This document shows positions 38,453-53,407 of a stretch of 64,000 nt of DNA, in pieces. This DNA is from Heterobilharzia americana (Eukaryota > Platyhelminthes > Trematoda > Strigeidida > Schistosomatidae). The position numbers and the translations under genes are program-made. Below the pieces are notes generated by a model. That model saw nothing but the letters and a program-made list of their open reading frames with translations. It was not told the DNA's origin and did not search any database. Each line of letters opens with the position of its first letter. Position 1 is the first letter of the stretch. The stretch lies in assembly GCA_944470555.2 (NCBI GenBank), contig OX104130.1, positions 45,913,491-45,977,490 on the forward strand, given 5' to 3'.

Positions 38453-39914
38453 AGATTTATAAATATAGTAATGGATTACGGGTAAAGACTCCCAAGTTAA
38501 GTAATTCACACTGACAATTATCGGTGAAATGATTCAGTGAAAACATTTTAAAATCACTTAAATCATCGGATTTCTGATTTTTCCAAGAATACAGCAGTAT
38601 TGAGATCTGAATCCTTTTCCTTCTGACTGTTTAAATTACTCCAGTGTTTGCTGAGTTAAAAAAATTAGCAATCTGAATGTTTAGAGACAGTCATCGTTCC
38701 TTTTTAATTTCATAAAGTTTTTAGTCAACAAAAAGAAAGTATGTGAGAGTAATCTTTAGCTTTTCGTTGCAGCGGTTATCATTAGAAAACACTGTTTTAG
38801 TTACATAATAGTCAAGTTAGTAGCCGTCTGGAATTATTCGGATTGTAATTTGTCTTTGTAATTTTGATAACTAATTCAATTCAGACTCCTGTTAAGCAAA
38901 TTTAATCTGTTGTTGTACTGATTATTTATTGCAGATTATTTCACATCACTGATAAAAGCAGTTAACACGTTAAATCACCGAAGGCATTAGTTCAGCCTAG
39001 ACAAATGATTCAGGTTTTAGCGTATAAATGTAGGAATACAAAAGATAACCAACATGAATGTGATGTCAGTGGCTGGAAGTATGATTAAAAGTTATAAAAC
39101 AATGCTTTCCATGTCCAACAGCTTGAAATTTTCTTCGGAAAAAAGCGATTCGCCAGTCGTTCTAATATCTATTATATTTACTGGAAAATATTTATATTTT
39201 TAAAGCTCATTTCCACAGAATTCATTCAAGTGTTAGCATTTTATCTCCTTCAACGCCATAAGATATTTTGTTACAGCCATAATTCCCTCTAAAAAAGTTA
39301 CAAATATCCATGCATCTGAAACATTGAAAAAGGGGTTATTAAGACAAGTATCTCCAGTTATTTTACCTGTCAAAATAACCCCTTACTTCCTATTGCCAGC
39401 ACAGTTTTGGATACTATAATGCATAAAATATATTTTCTTATGATATGGCAAAGCAAACTGGTATCTTGAGAAGAATAATTATTAGCGCAGCAACCAAACG
39501 TTTTCACACTTACGGAATAAAAATTTAATTTGCAAACATTCCGACATTGTCTGCGGGCTTAGCAAGCATCTCATGATGTATTAGTCAATGTATTAAACGT
39601 GGACTTCATAATTTGACATTCGCCTAGTTATTCTCATATGAAACATCCTATTGCCTTCCTGCTAGCTTCAAAATTTCTTTTTTATCGCCATTACAACCCT
39701 TCATTTACTACTTCGTTATTTGCCTTTTTCACACTTCCTGACCCCGATGGGTCAGCAGTGCTTGGGATATTTAGATCAGCCATTATTCCTGAAACTTTAG
39801 GCTAAAATTGGGAGTCAAATACGAACCCAATTAGCGTTCACATTGTATGTGTTTCGGTGAGTAATTGTAAAAGTACATAAAGCCACCCATATCAGCGTAA
39901 AATTCAAAGGTATT

Positions 39915-40075
39915 ACGTGTTCTAACGTTGCGCTGATGAGTGCTGACAAGAAGGAAACCTAGATCTAAGGCATCCTTTTGGTTGCCTTTCACCATCTAAC
40001 ATCGAAACTTCTCAAATACAAGTAAAATTATATATCTCTCGAACTGCTACCTGAAGAATTGTTCGAGAATTTGGT
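39915..40075 (+). repeat. Family B short repeat with intact hammerhead core residues
   Basis: GCGCTGATGAGTGCTGACAA followed by GAAACCTAGATC and a body GGTTGCCTTTCACCATCTAA. The body decays after about 110 bases. The head is not clear. Confidence 0.6.
39927..39971 (+). ncRNA. Hammerhead motif with exact CTGATGA and GAAA (family B)
   Basis: CTGATGA at 39933-39939 and GAAA at 39954-39957 are both exact. Stem II is damaged on its 3' side (GTGCT/AGAAG), stem III has one change (ACCTAGAT) and the site is ATC. Stem I no longer pairs well. Confidence 0.6.
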
Positions 40076-43000
40076 AATATTTTATGCTAAAAGCCTAAGA
40101 CAAAAAGCTAAGTTCTACACAGACAGAATACTCATCAGACACTTAAAAACAACCGGGGATATAAATCGTAAATAATCTGGTCATTTTGATGGGTTTTTAG
40201 ACATTATAATTACAAAGAGTATCTCTAATGCAATAGTGGAACTATACAGCAATATCTAGAAGTAGTTATTAAACAGATTTATTTAAATAATATCCCGTTC
40301 CTGATTGGTGTTAGTATTCAAAAAGCAAACTTGTTAATATGTTAATTCCAAGCTATTAAAAACGCTTGTTTGAAGAAGCTCCATCGGAGTGACTTCTTTT
40401 ATTGTATTGATAATCACCTTTAACAAGGCACAGAAGTAATGTATAAAGCAACGTGGAAAGGGAAAACGATCTACCGCTGGACAGTAAGGCAAAAGAAAAT
40501 ACATTAGTGGATAAAAATTAAAAAAGTGAGGACAGTGCGGAATGAGATGTGGAACAAGAGATTATTTGCAAATAAATACCAGACTGTAATGGTTCAACAT
40601 TTTTTATCATTATCAGTTGAATTATCTGCATAAATAATTGCAGCTGCTTCTTTTGAGTTCTAGCATATATGTGCATATATTCACCTTGTAGACTTAATGC
40701 TAAAAATTTCACTTGAAATAAATAACTTGAACATTATGCGAATGATCTGTAAACGGATTCTGCATGTAGAATCTAAAGGAAGTAGAAAAGTAAATTTAAT
40801 AGGTCTCACAACCTTGTGAAAGCTGCTTATTAAACAAATAAACCTGTACAAGCTGTCTCATTCTCAATCATTTACTATTTTACACTTTGGTTCATCTACA
40901 ATTTGTACACATTACGATTTATTACATATTCGAATTCAACAAAACAGTTTTATATTCATGTATGGTTTGCAAACGAATCTAAGATATGTCGGCGTAGATT
41001 AGAACATTTTGATTCTGAACTTAGTAACTAGGTATGCGAAGTTAAAGACGGAGCATAAATAGGTCACAAATTTATATAGATTAAATACAATTAAGTGTCA
41101 GTTGGTCAAAATATGTAGGAGAGATGGCGTATGAATACCCAAGCTGCATAATAAATGTACTTCATATTGTGAAAGTGATTGAAGAAGTGATAAGTCTCTC
41201 AATTTATTTTGTGGTGATTCTGATGTTTAGGTAGAATATGACAACCATGAATACATATTTTTCACCTAGCCTTGATTGCAAGATCCCAAATTCTCTACGG
41301 TCAATTTATACCTTTAAATCTGTAGGTCATTTCTGACACTATCACTGCCTGCTATGAAGCAAATTATAGTGTGATTGCCTAGTGGTCTGTTACACTGAAA
41401 CCCGTTGAACCTGGATGAACTGCAACCTGGGCTACCCTGCACACGACATAACTGATAGTCATGTATAATGTTCCAATGATCTCTGCTTCACGTTAGTCAT
41501 TTTCTTATTGTTTCACATAACATTATTAATTTGGCTATTCTAAAAGTAACAATAAATATTACCCACTTGTTTGTATAAATACTCATGGTCTGCTACCAGA
41601 TATGCGTGATAAAATTCCTCGGTGCTAACTCCTCCCTGTCTTTATGTTCATAAACTTCAGTAAATGATGGTGATAAGGTCTGCAATGAGAGAACTTGCCA
41701 TTTTTTACAGTGATGACATCATGTAGCTCTGGGTTAGGAACTTTCTGTAGGTGGTTGACTAAGATTGAATTAAAATAGACACTGGTTAGGTTGAAACTCT
41801 TAGAAAATAGGATATTCCAAAGCTTTGTCTACAGGCCTTAAAGTAATGGTGTAATGGTATCCGATGGTTTTACATTGGAAAATAAGCAATTTTTAAAAAA
41901 TGCCTGACGCCCACATAGAGATGATTTAGTCGACTTGTAATATATGCCCATTTTATTCAGTTTTATAATTCATTGGGATTTAATTACATTATGGCTTGGT
42001 AGCAATCTGATAGTTTACGAGTTTTGAAATTCAGTCGTGAACTTTTTGTTGTCACGTTAACTGAATTTATCACAGCTTGTTTCCTAACCTTAAGGTTGAG
42101 TAGTAAATTCTCAGACATAGTCATTGTGTTTCACACGTTTCAATCTTCAAGTTCGAGGTATAAGACATGCTCTGCTCATCCGCACCGGTATGGAAAATGT
42201 GAGTTTATCTTTTTCTAGGAGCGTCTATCTTCGTTAGAAATTGAATTAGGACATTCATAATATTTGTTCTGATGTATGAAGCTGATAAACGCTAATTACA
42301 ACAATGAAACAGAACTCGAGATGGTGTGAATATACTTTTTTTAGGGAGTCAGAGGAACATGAAGAAAAATCAAAAACATCTGCTAACAATACCATGACAG
42401 AAATAGTATACTATGGACAACGACCACAACGTAGTTAAAGTTGTTCTTGTTCACTACTAGATAACTTCATTTAGAGTGAATGAAAACAGTTGCGTTTATG
42501 AACAAAATCTATCAATAAATCTTAGTAAACTAGCAAAATAGATTTCAGAAAACAAGCGGCCTCCTGTAGGAGGCTTTCTTGGAGATTACAACCTGCACAA
42601 GTTTAAATAGCAAACTAAACAAATCGTACGTGCACACAAAAACACCAAGCCTAGATTAAGCGTTATCGCCATTAATTGTTAAGGTCTAAACGATGATGTT
42701 AATGTGTAGTGATGAATTACACAGTCAGATATTAAAGTTCTTAGGATGTCAGATTTATTACCATCCTCATCCTATCCAATAATAATTCTTGTCTATTATC
42801 GAGCCCCTAGAGCGGTTTCGAAATATGCGTTGTAGAGATCTGTCAGGCAATAAAAATAAAAAGACCAACCTACAATGAATAGCAAACCTGAATAAAACGG
42901 ATATATAATACTAATTGTTTAGGTTAGTTTTAAGTAGACGTCACGTGCGTTTCTATGCTAGTTACTTTCCAATATAAAGAATGATGTAGCATTATACAGA

Positions 43001-43869
43001 ACTTTGTAGCGTATAACTAGTCTGTTAGTATTTGGTGAAATACAAATGATTCACTCTGATATCGATAAAGCTGTTGCTTTACCCTCAAAATTTACTTTAC
43101 GCAATCCACTTCCTCACATTTCGCAGTAGCGATTTGTTAACATTTCTGATGCTAGTTCATAGCCTTGTTTAAAATAGTAAACAATATATCCCCCTCTTGA
43201 TCTCTTTGAGACCAGAATTCAAGCCGTACAGTCATGTGATCAGAGATATTTATCTCCCACTCTTCTGAATACTTTGCCTATTTATGTATCACGTGTTCAA
43301 ATCTAAGTGACTGTATGTTTTCTTCAAAGTTTGAATAAACTTTGCGGATAAACATACTTGAAATATTTTTCCTTGCTTTGTCTAATTCATCTCTCACATA
43401 ATAAGGGGTGTATTTCAATTCATTGCTGTTATAAAGTCGTTCTTCTTATTCCTTGACTAGTGATTCTTTATCAACACTTCAGAGTGAAGTTGGAAATCAT
43501 CTTGAAAAAGCTTTCTGAGCAGTAACCACGGCCTCTCACATATTTGTAGGTAACAGTTGACCATAAATGAAGTAGAAGTATCCGTACATATTCCTTGTAA
43601 AACAGTGAATATACCAACTCAAAGTTATCTGCCAAGGTTCAATAATGGCAAGAAAATATAATAGGTGCTTCTAAGGTTAACAAGATCACATGGTCTTTAC
43701 GATATCATCCTCCGATTACCTTCAGTTAGCAAAGGAACAAATATTTCCTATTTCTTTGATTACTTCTACGTACCAGCAAAGTGATTTTGATCGGAATCAA
43801 CAAGATACTTACACTTACTATCAGCTTGACTACCTAAAACAGTCGTGGTTTGACAGTTGTACTTCTAGT

Positions 43870-44160
43870 ACCAAGTGATGAATGAAAGAGAAATGATTAG
43901 GATAAGAAATTGCTACTGGGCAGCCAGTCTAAATATGATGAACGAACAATGATGCGTCATGAATTCATACGACAGTAGGGAAAAACTCTTGGTGATTAAA
44001 GAGAAATCAGGTTTCAACAGTAACTGTGTCTCGTGGCTCAGCTGGTAAAGCACTTGACAGGTAGGTCAAAGGCCGCTGCTTTGAATCCTGCCTCAACCCA
44101 GATTTTCACTTCACTTAAAATCATCACCCAGTTTCAAGATATTCATAATAGATTCCTTTT
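43870..44160 (+). repeat. Family C tRNA-like repeat
   Basis: A box TGGCTCAGCTGG at 44033-44044 and B box-like CTTTGAATCCT at 44079-44089, followed by CAGATTTTCACTTCACTT and ATCATCACCCAGTTTCAAG. Its upstream 150 bases also match 57540-57680, so the unit is longer than the tRNA-like part. No aminoacyl stem or anticodon arm of a real tRNA is evident. Confidence 0.65.
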
Positions 44161-47100
44161 GGTGGATTTTGATATATTCAAGTCATTTGCTAAGCTTAGT
44201 ATTTTTCTGTCTTCCCCTCCGTTTTTACTGACTAAACACATGCAATTACTTGTTATTCTAGAGCAAAGAAAATGTTTGAAAAATTGTACCTGAAAATACA
44301 TAATTATCTATGTCACATAATACCTTGAAATTACACAACATTTGCAGCAAATAAAGCAGCAAAAGCAAGGACTTCCATAAATAAGAAAATGAAAAATTAT
44401 TACATCGTTTTTAACAAATTTGTGTATGCCAGAAAAAAATAATAGAATAAGGTAACATTTTGAACAAACAGGAAAGAACGGTTCGCCTAGTTTCACAGAA
44501 ATCACCTAGTAAAATTGATCTTTGTTTCCCTTATCTAGTACGAAATAGAGCATTGCGCAAACTTGGTAATTCAGAAAAATAGATTTCTTATGGAAACATT
44601 TTCATAGTATTTACAACTAGTGTTTGAATGCTTGACATATTAGCCTTGCTTCTCAACGCAACACACATTACTCACCACATCTCAAGGTTCATACTGTGAT
44701 AAACCTTTCATCTGAATATCTAAATGTGTGATATATGCCACCATTCATATATGAGTCTCAGTAATCTCTTCTTAAAGGCTTTTCTGATGATGACGTTTGG
44801 TTCACTAACGTATGATGACTGAATCTTAAGTTGGAGGTGGCAAGTCACTATGAAAAATTTGGATCTTAGTGTATGTATTATAGCTGATAGATTTCTTGTA
44901 GTAATATAAAAAATTATTGTTCCATGGAACAAGGTCAAGCAAGTGGATTTGTCTTAAACACTTCAAGGCTATGCTGAGAAGAAAATACTAGTCACATTGT
45001 TGGTCAAATGTTTGACATTCCAAGCATTTTTTTTGTTACCAGCAAACGCTAGATAATCGTTTGCACCATCACTGTATCATTTACTAACTCTGAATACTCT
45101 TAATCAATTTTTGGTTCATTGGTTACGAATACTGACATAGTATTTAACCTACCGTTTCAACCGATTCCTTAAAAAAACACTTTTCAATTACATTAGAGGT
45201 GGGGGATAGTCGACTTTTATAAGTAGTTGTAATTTTCATCCTGTCTTGCCTGAGCTTCAGAACCACGTCACTGTCTGCTATGTATAATGAAGATTAGGAT
45301 TGTTTGATAATTGTAAGGTTACAAGGAAAGGATATAAGAAATTCCAATGCAACAGAAATAGACGCATAAAAATTCAATAGTGCGGCAAGAATTTGCATTC
45401 CAAGACTGATTTAAATGCTGTGATGACTGTTATAATCATAGATATTTAAAAAACTGGCAGAAGTCAAATATGAAACTACTAGTTTATATATATATTTTGT
45501 TAGGATATGTGGGTTACAATTATACTGACTAAACCAACTAGATCTCACATTGCTAGGGATTCATGGGTTTTGACTACTAAGCTTTCGTATCTATGTCTGC
45601 TCACTTCCGTTATAAGAAATAATGATTTTAAGTGATGAAATATCCCAAAAGGTTATATGTGGCTTTCAAATCCGTGATGAATGTGAGTGACTCCGTCTCT
45701 GAAAAGAAATGAACTGTTTTGATTCTTCATGATCAACTACAAAGTTTTTAGTAAAAATATTATCCCTGTTCGTACAAGAAAATCTTAATCGTAGTCACTT
45801 TCAGGCATCAATATGCATTCGGTACCAACTAACCGGCAATGGATATCTGACCTACAACTTCTAACTTAGTTTGCACGTACAGCTTAACTTAGATATGAAT
45901 CCTGAAAAGTTCTTTTATGTTATATGAACTACAACAAACGGACATCGACTTCTTATTCCCATATAACTTTAAGCCAGTTTTATTTTTTATACCCACTTGT
46001 CTATTGGTGTAATTTATGACATTTCGGAAGCTAATTTTTACCACTGGTGCGGTTAAGTTGGCAGTATTTCTTACCACTTTACGACTGAATGATGTGAGTT
46101 TGAAGTCAAAAGAATAAGACAGCTGTTTAAACGTTTTAGCCATACTACCAATATTGTAACGTCACAGACTGTAGTCGTGAAGTTTTAGTATACCACATAT
46201 GTTCGAAAGCAGTTTACAGCATAAAAAGTGCAAATTAGCAGACAGCAGTGGTGCAGTTCAAAGGAAACTCCTTTTAACAACCAAGTGTTTCACTGCAAGT
46301 CCTGACAAGCATTTTGACCGCGGATCATGCGAACTTCTTTCAGTAGTTATTGGTGTTAACTATGTGGAAAAAAACTGATGGTATTTTGTTGCCACAGTAA
46401 GCGAAAACCTACCTAGGCAGTTATTTTGACAATTGGAAAGAAGTTAAGTTTTCTCATTCACATGAAACCTATTGCTACTGCAATGTTAGTGAGATTTGAC
46501 AAGCTAATAGCTTTGGAAGTTTTTTGGTAGACCCTCAATCAGTAATCTACTGATTCAATTCCTTTTGATTTGAATATTAACTGTGTGCATTAAGGTCACT
46601 CTTTCAGACAGTATTACCTCAGAGAGTCTAATAAGTGAAGTATGCAATTTATTTTCCTTTTGATATATGTACGCACGTATAGCTAGATACGTAAATCAAA
46701 CTTGCTCTTTACTCCTTATGAATTCTTAAACAGTAGGCTAAATCAACGCTTCACAATAAATCACATGCAGGTAGTGTTCACTAAATAGTGAGCTCAATTA
46801 TTCAATGAAACTGACAGAGACTACAAGTAATTCGTATCCCTGATTAGAAAAATAACTTATTTTAATGCACCATAAAATTGAAAGAATTTTTTAAAATTAA
46901 GTGGAAATGCCTTATTACTAAAAGAATGTTAGTCACTGAAATACTTTGGGATTTCAAAAAGGTAAAAAATGCTAACTTTATTCAATCATAGGTGTTCTTA
47001 AAAAAAATCGAAAAATTTCAGAATCTAATCTCTTGTAGTCTTTTTTTAATTTTAACTAGCGGAATATTTATGTAATTAAAATCTACACCTTCATACACAT

Positions 47101-48234
47101 GCCTAGCTAATTGGCTGTTCTTTTAAACTAAATTGCCGAAATGATTTTTGTTCAGTGTTGCAGTGAGAAGTACAGAATTTGTCTATCACGTTACGCGAAT
47201 AGACTTTTAGTTTAAAATATGTTTATATTCTGTTGGAATAATGTTGTATAGGCAAGTGTAGGTAAACACAGCTTGTGTTTTACGTTTAAGTTGTAAACAT
47301 GAAAAAAATGAAAACTGCAAAAGATTTTCATTTTTTAAAAATTGCTACTTCTCAATTTTACAGAAACGCACAAAATGCATATGTACAGGTGCATATTACA
47401 AAATATGTAGAAAAAGCGTACTGTGAAAACACCATAACGCTTTGTAACATGTAGTAACTGGTTAGTTTTCTCCTGGTCCTCAACAAAACGCTGCAATGTA
47501 TTTCATTAGTTTGAAAAATGTTTTCAGGACACTATGTGTCTCTCAGAGAGTTCCTGGAAAAATTGAAACTTTTTAATATTTAATTCGTATTTCACAATGT
47601 GTACTCAAATTTATACACAGTCAAAATTGAAATCATACAGAGGACCATTCGGTTTTTGCTGTAAACATCCGTTACCCATTTCTGCCTGCCTGCCACTACA
47701 TCTAACCAACATCTAATTTGAGTATACTCCTTAACTTTTTTCTAAACATCTAAAAACCAAATCTAAACGTAATGTGCACATAAATGATGACAAACCGTTC
47801 TCCCGCTATGAGAAACTCTGGGTTGGAAATGTTCTAGATCATCACTCTGTTAACGGTTTGTAGAAAACATTTAATAACTACATCATTTTTTCACATACAA
47901 ATATCAGTTCCATCCTAAGATACTGAATTTTGAATCCTAACATAAAAGGATGTGAGGACAGAATTAGAAAATAAAGAAAAATTAGCTTTAGGGACTTTTT
48001 ATGCATTGCTTTGAGAGGTTATTTTCTGAAGTAAGATGGTGTCTAAAGTTTTGCTTCACTTGTACTTACTAAGTGCATGTATAAGTACCGACTTGCCAAT
48101 CAAGGTAATCGTAAATATTCTAAATAATTGAAAGGAGTCGGTGATATCCGTGGATGGTTGAATTGCCAAAGAAAATTCTTTTGACGTTTAATGGCTAGAA
48201 ATTACCATAATCATAATAGATTCATGCTTGAGAC

Positions 48235-48314
48235 CATATTCAGAATGAAAGGTTAATAACCCCGGGAAAAACCCCGGACCCTTCTGGAGCATATAACCTT
48301 TCAAAACGAATATG
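48235..48314. repeat. Inverted repeat with GC-rich centre
   Basis: Arms of 21 bases match at 17 positions, with a perfect 9-bp inner core GAAAGGTTA/TAACCTTTC. The 38-base loop contains CCCCGGG, AAAAA and CCCCGG, unusual in this AT-rich region. No coding context. It could be a small MITE-like relic. Confidence 0.5.
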
Positions 48315-51300
48315 TGTTCAGTGATGATTATTGCATGATATTACTAGTACGCCTTAACAGTGGCGTGAGAGTTTCTTTTCTAAGAAGTTTGGATATGTGA
48401 GCATAAAATAAAGCATCTGTTAGTTTCCTTGTAATAAGATTGTAAATCATGAATCAGCAAGTGCTTATGACCATTATTTTGGAAGTCTTTCGTCTATATT
48501 AAAGAATACTGACATTTTTAAAGAGCCGCTAACTAAGAAACCTGGCTCCTTTGAGCTCAACTCACCACTTTTAACAGTAAACAAAAAGTCAAAAATCTAG
48601 TCGGTAACCAGAAAATTTGATCTCACTTCCTTAGTTTTTAAACAGATACGATGGAGTTTATAAGCTAATTGTTCAGTCACTAGTTAAGTGTAAAACTATT
48701 ATATGTTACTCGTAACCGTTAATCACCAGTCCCAATTACGAAAGATAATTTCAATCATAAGTTCGAAAACCACATTTTAAAATGTTTTATGTGTCAAAAA
48801 ATAGCACTTTTGATATACATGAGTAGACATACATGATAAAAATGAATTTATTCTGACAGCCACAACTGTTTAAAAAGCATCATGATAGACAAACCTAAAT
48901 TTGGCAAATATTACCTTTTAAACAAGAAAAGTACTACTATTCATTTCTGAAATTATTCCCCACAAAGCAAAAGGAACTTTTAAAACCACGTCCAACTACG
49001 GACTTTGAAATGGCTATGTATAAGCTTTTTAGAGATGCAAGGTTTACAGTATTCTCCAGTCGATATCAGCTTTTGATAAAAATAAGAAAGTAAGAAATCT
49101 TTTTTCTGTGCTCACTGTATTTGACTTCATTTCACACTTCTATGTGCTTAAAAATTCTTTCGTTGTCAAAAATGGTTGGATTATATGACTAGCCACAAAA
49201 TGTTGTACCTAATTATTGGTAGTTATTAGAAGTTTATCATCAATAATGTGAAATAGTAACTTCGTAGAAAAATCGACAAAATCGAGCTGAACATACAGAA
49301 TGCTGAATCTATTCCAATGAAATGACTCAGTGGTTTCAAATAAGCTGATGAAACTTGAGGGGATTGTTGTTTCTAAGACTGGGTCTATTCATCCATTCAG
49401 TCAAAAATTAAGCGAATAAAAGTGTTTAATAATGCAGCTAAAAGAATAAAGTTATAACCGCTCAGATTAGGCTTACTTCAAATATCTAAGACATTCAGAT
49501 CTTAATTTAAATTTGTCACTATTCATTCAGTTCGCTTTATGAATCTGGAAATTCTCTTACTTCATTTTAGGTCCTACACTGAATTATGCACTTCTGCTGA
49601 TAAAGAAGTTACTATTGGGTTCTTAAAACCACTATCAAAACCTTTTCATTGCATATCAAGTGCTACTTGGCTAAGACCAAGTAAATAGTTTTATAGTCAG
49701 TTACTACTAAATAGTAACCTAAACCCAGATTTAATTCATGCTATTCATAGGTATCAAGTATGATGCAAATTCCTCTTCGTTTACTTGATCGCACAGCCAG
49801 AGGTATCTTAATACTATGTTAAACAGCTCGAAATCAAAAACTCAGTCCAATTGCATGCGATAAAATTAACCGCCACTTCACTGTCAAGAATGAAATTAAG
49901 GACTATAGAATTTTCCTTAGAACTTGTCGTAAATGAAAGTTTTTAAATATTTAGTTTCTAATTAATAACCTTATTTCAGAATGGTTCTCTTACCGATGTT
50001 GATCCGTGATGAAAATCCCTTCAAAGTCAGTCAATTCCTCAAAAACTCCAGAGTCAATAACAACGTTATTACCACCTAACAATAATATTTATAAACTCTT
50101 GAACATCTAAAATTATAGTTTTTGTGACGAAAATTAGACAGCTCAGTATTAAGAAAGGCTATATTTAAGGGTCAGATGCAATCTCCCACAGCGCCTTAAA
50201 GTCTTTCCTTTACTCATGAAACTTGTTAGCATAAGGCAACCGAATTAAAGTGCAATCCATTTTTGTCCAAGGGTTTAAATATCTTCTCAAAACAACTAGT
50301 CTTCCCTTTGAACATTTTTATGAGATTAGGTTTATCTGAATAACGGGATGTATTTATGTGATTCAATGCAAACAACCTCATCACATGCTTACTTGCTAGG
50401 TAAGTCAACATTTTAAAATATGGGACGTTAAATAAAACTTCTGTTGAAGCAAAGAACCTAGGATAAGATAGACAGTCAAACAGAAAATAACAAATTTCGT
50501 CTTCAAACTTGATAATAAAAAAGATAATGGATATCCACTGAAATTTAAAGGCTGTCAAATAAGTTATTTAACGTTAAAACCTACTCCATACTCACTCTTA
50601 AAGAAAAGCCTTCACATCGCTTTACCATAAAGGAGGCAGAAGGAATGGTTTTGTCACTAATGTTAAAATCTACCATTCGAAAAAATTACCCAAATAAAGT
50701 TTTTCTGATTCGAGAACATGCTTCATCATCAGCCTTAACACTGTGCACAATTTCATTCCATTCCATTATGTTCACCGGTTTACATATTAACATCTGGAAA
50801 CATAGGTAAAGAGGAATGCAGTCTGACAATGTTGCTGATGATGAAGAAAAATGTACCTAACTAGATTCAAAAATAACTTCAATGTGAGAATTTGATGGAG
50901 GTTGCGAGACTGGGTTATTCATCCATAACTAAACATAGTATAGAAATAAGTAATGAAATCAGTATTTAACGGGCCTTCAAAACCTGATATCCAAACAATT
51001 ACAAGCATTTGGTGATTTTGCGGACGTGATAGTACATTTTTTTATTATTCATTTTCATTTACTCATTTTTCACAACGAAGATTCGGGTTAGAATTCGTCA
51101 TTCTTTCCCAATTTTTTCTCTTATTTTTTGTCCTATGGTAGTTTTTTATTCATCTTCTAATCTTTCGTTTTTATATAAAATAAGTTGATGAGTCAATATG
51201 TGACTGGAGTAATTGAAATGCGCTAAATAGTACATCACATTATTCGGAAAAACTTCATTTCACTATACCATTCAGATTCAAATATCTTGCATTACGAGGA

Positions 51301-53407
51301 CTGTATAAACTAGACAAACTGAACAAGAAAACAAACAAATCGAATAAAAACCAAACATAGTATAATTCTTAGGCATAACTATAATCGTTTGGTAGTTAGA
51401 AACCCTATGAATTATTCTGAGCGCGAAAGATCACGACTTCAATGATTTTAGCCAACCCGTAACCAGTTCATTGTCTTAAAGGACTCATCGACTTTTAAAC
51501 AACGCAGCCATTAAAAATTTTTCTTTTTCTTAAAATTTATAAATTATTGTGGGACTGCCGAACAGAGTATTAAAATAAATCGACTCGTTTTTAAAAGAAA
51601 CAGTAAAACTGAAATAATTTTCTAGACTATGTAATATTTGGAAAAACAGACTTTACAGTTTACTTAACACTGTTATTATCAAAGTGGCTCGTATAAGTCA
51701 GAAGAGATTAGCAAAACATACTTACATTGGATTTTAGGGTAATGTTTAATGAAACTTATAATGTTAGGGAATAACTTTTATGAAGTCTTTTTGAATGGTA
51801 GAATTCAGGTTCGCCGCACTTGAATGTGATCTCCGTCAACCTTTATATGTCTTACAAAATACCGAAATGCCATAGAAGCTAAATGGTTAGTTCTCAAACG
51901 TAAATAGAATGGCTTGGACTGATAGAGACGTGAGAGGATTGTCTACACTCACTGCTGCATTGAAATCGAAACCCCCCTATAATAATAAGGGGATCCCCAG
52001 AACTCGATAAATGTGTCACCTGAAAATATCTCTCTTTATCTATCTGCATGTTATACAAAAATAGAATGTAAGGTGACTAGGATGCAATCTAGATATATCC
52101 AACTAAAACCTATTATATGAATTGATAACCAGCTTCAAGGTATGAATACAACGGTGGCTCCTAACTTGATGCGACGGTTTAGCTTACCTGTCACAATAAC
52201 TCGAAAGTTATGTTGCTTGGAATGATTCTTTCTGGAGGTCCTGCAACACCAGAAAGTCTGTTAGGTGATGCCAAGACTTAAAGCAGTCAAAAGTACAGTT
52301 TAAATAAAGTAGGCTTTAGTGCTTAACCGAAGAGGAACTCATACATTTTGTGCTTGGAGTGTGACACTAACAAGGAAGCTGGAGAAGATAATCAATTTTC
52401 CAAGCTGATAATGACTTCCTGTGGCATATGTAACGTCGAGACTAAACACGGTACACTCCACGTCCACTCTGGAATTCCGGTAACCGCTTTTTAGCTGTTT
52501 CAAACTGCTCATCGAATGGTAAATGCAGATTAAAAATTATTAATCCGTCATGTATCAAGAGATAAATGATACTATAGGTTGAGATCTGTGATAAAGTCAA
52601 ACTAACTCACTACGATTTCTATGTACGTAACAAAGACGGCAGCTTCTAGGGCGTGAGAATGTGAAAATTATCAGCCCCCTACTAGCTTTCAAAAAGATAC
52701 AAGTGCTTCCCTGAAGAGCACTACATTTTAACCATTATTTCATCCTTTGACCTCGTTACCTGATCCGCTTCCAGCATTTTGCCAAAGTTATTACCTTGCA
52801 GCCAATACTAAAGAATTTGGTCAAAAAAATGCTTCTGAACTCTTAAAACCACTTTGCAACTAAACATTGGTGCTGTCGAAATCTAAACTGTATACCAATA
52901 CAGGCGATGAAATCTCGTGTCATGAATCTATTCAGTAAATCCGACACAATTATACAGAACTCGGATGTGGTTATTCACTTAACTTTACATAGTTAATGTA
53001 GTGAACCTGTGGAATTCAGCTTATTAGTGTCTGGATATTCGATGACTAATTATAACCATTCATAAGCTATCTGAGTGAGTATGTGTTCAAGAATCAAAGA
53101 GCACTGTGACAGTAGTTAATGACTTTTTAAGTATTTTTGTACATATTCACGGAATGTATTCCGGAAGATGCAAACTCTGAGTCTTAATAAAAGCTTCTAA
53201 TTGTGCAGCATAGTTTGAAATGTTCAGGTTAAATTATACTAAAGCGTAGCTTCAAAGCTCAAGTAGAAGACAGAGTCAGTTGAAATACGAAGACATTTTT
53301 TCATTTGGCTTCCCTTGAAAGTCCTTTCAAAAAAATGCTTCAACAGATCATTTTCTCAGACTTTTAAGGATACTACAATGTTACCAAACGTAAAGTACTT
53401 TTAGGTT

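Larger units (their letters stand above)
32501..43869. other. Intergenic or intronic, sparse repeats
   Basis: Family B pieces at 36.4 and 39.9 kb and a doubtful reading at 38.1 kb. A small perfect hairpin CCTCC/GGAGG lies at about 42562. Nothing else was recognised. Confidence 0.45.

Noticed and set aside
41370..41460. tRNA-like block TGCCTAGTGG ... GTTGAACCTGG
   Set aside because: Spacing and pairing do not support a tRNA, and no other copy was found in the window.
44028..44090. A possible true tRNA gene on the plus strand
   Set aside because: The sequence between the boxes does not fold into a cloverleaf and the whole unit recurs at 57.7 kb with many changes, as expected for a dispersed repeat.
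51970..52000. CCCC...GGGG hairpin resembling a terminator
   Set aside because: Bacterial-type terminators have no meaning in this eukaryotic context and no gene ends here.
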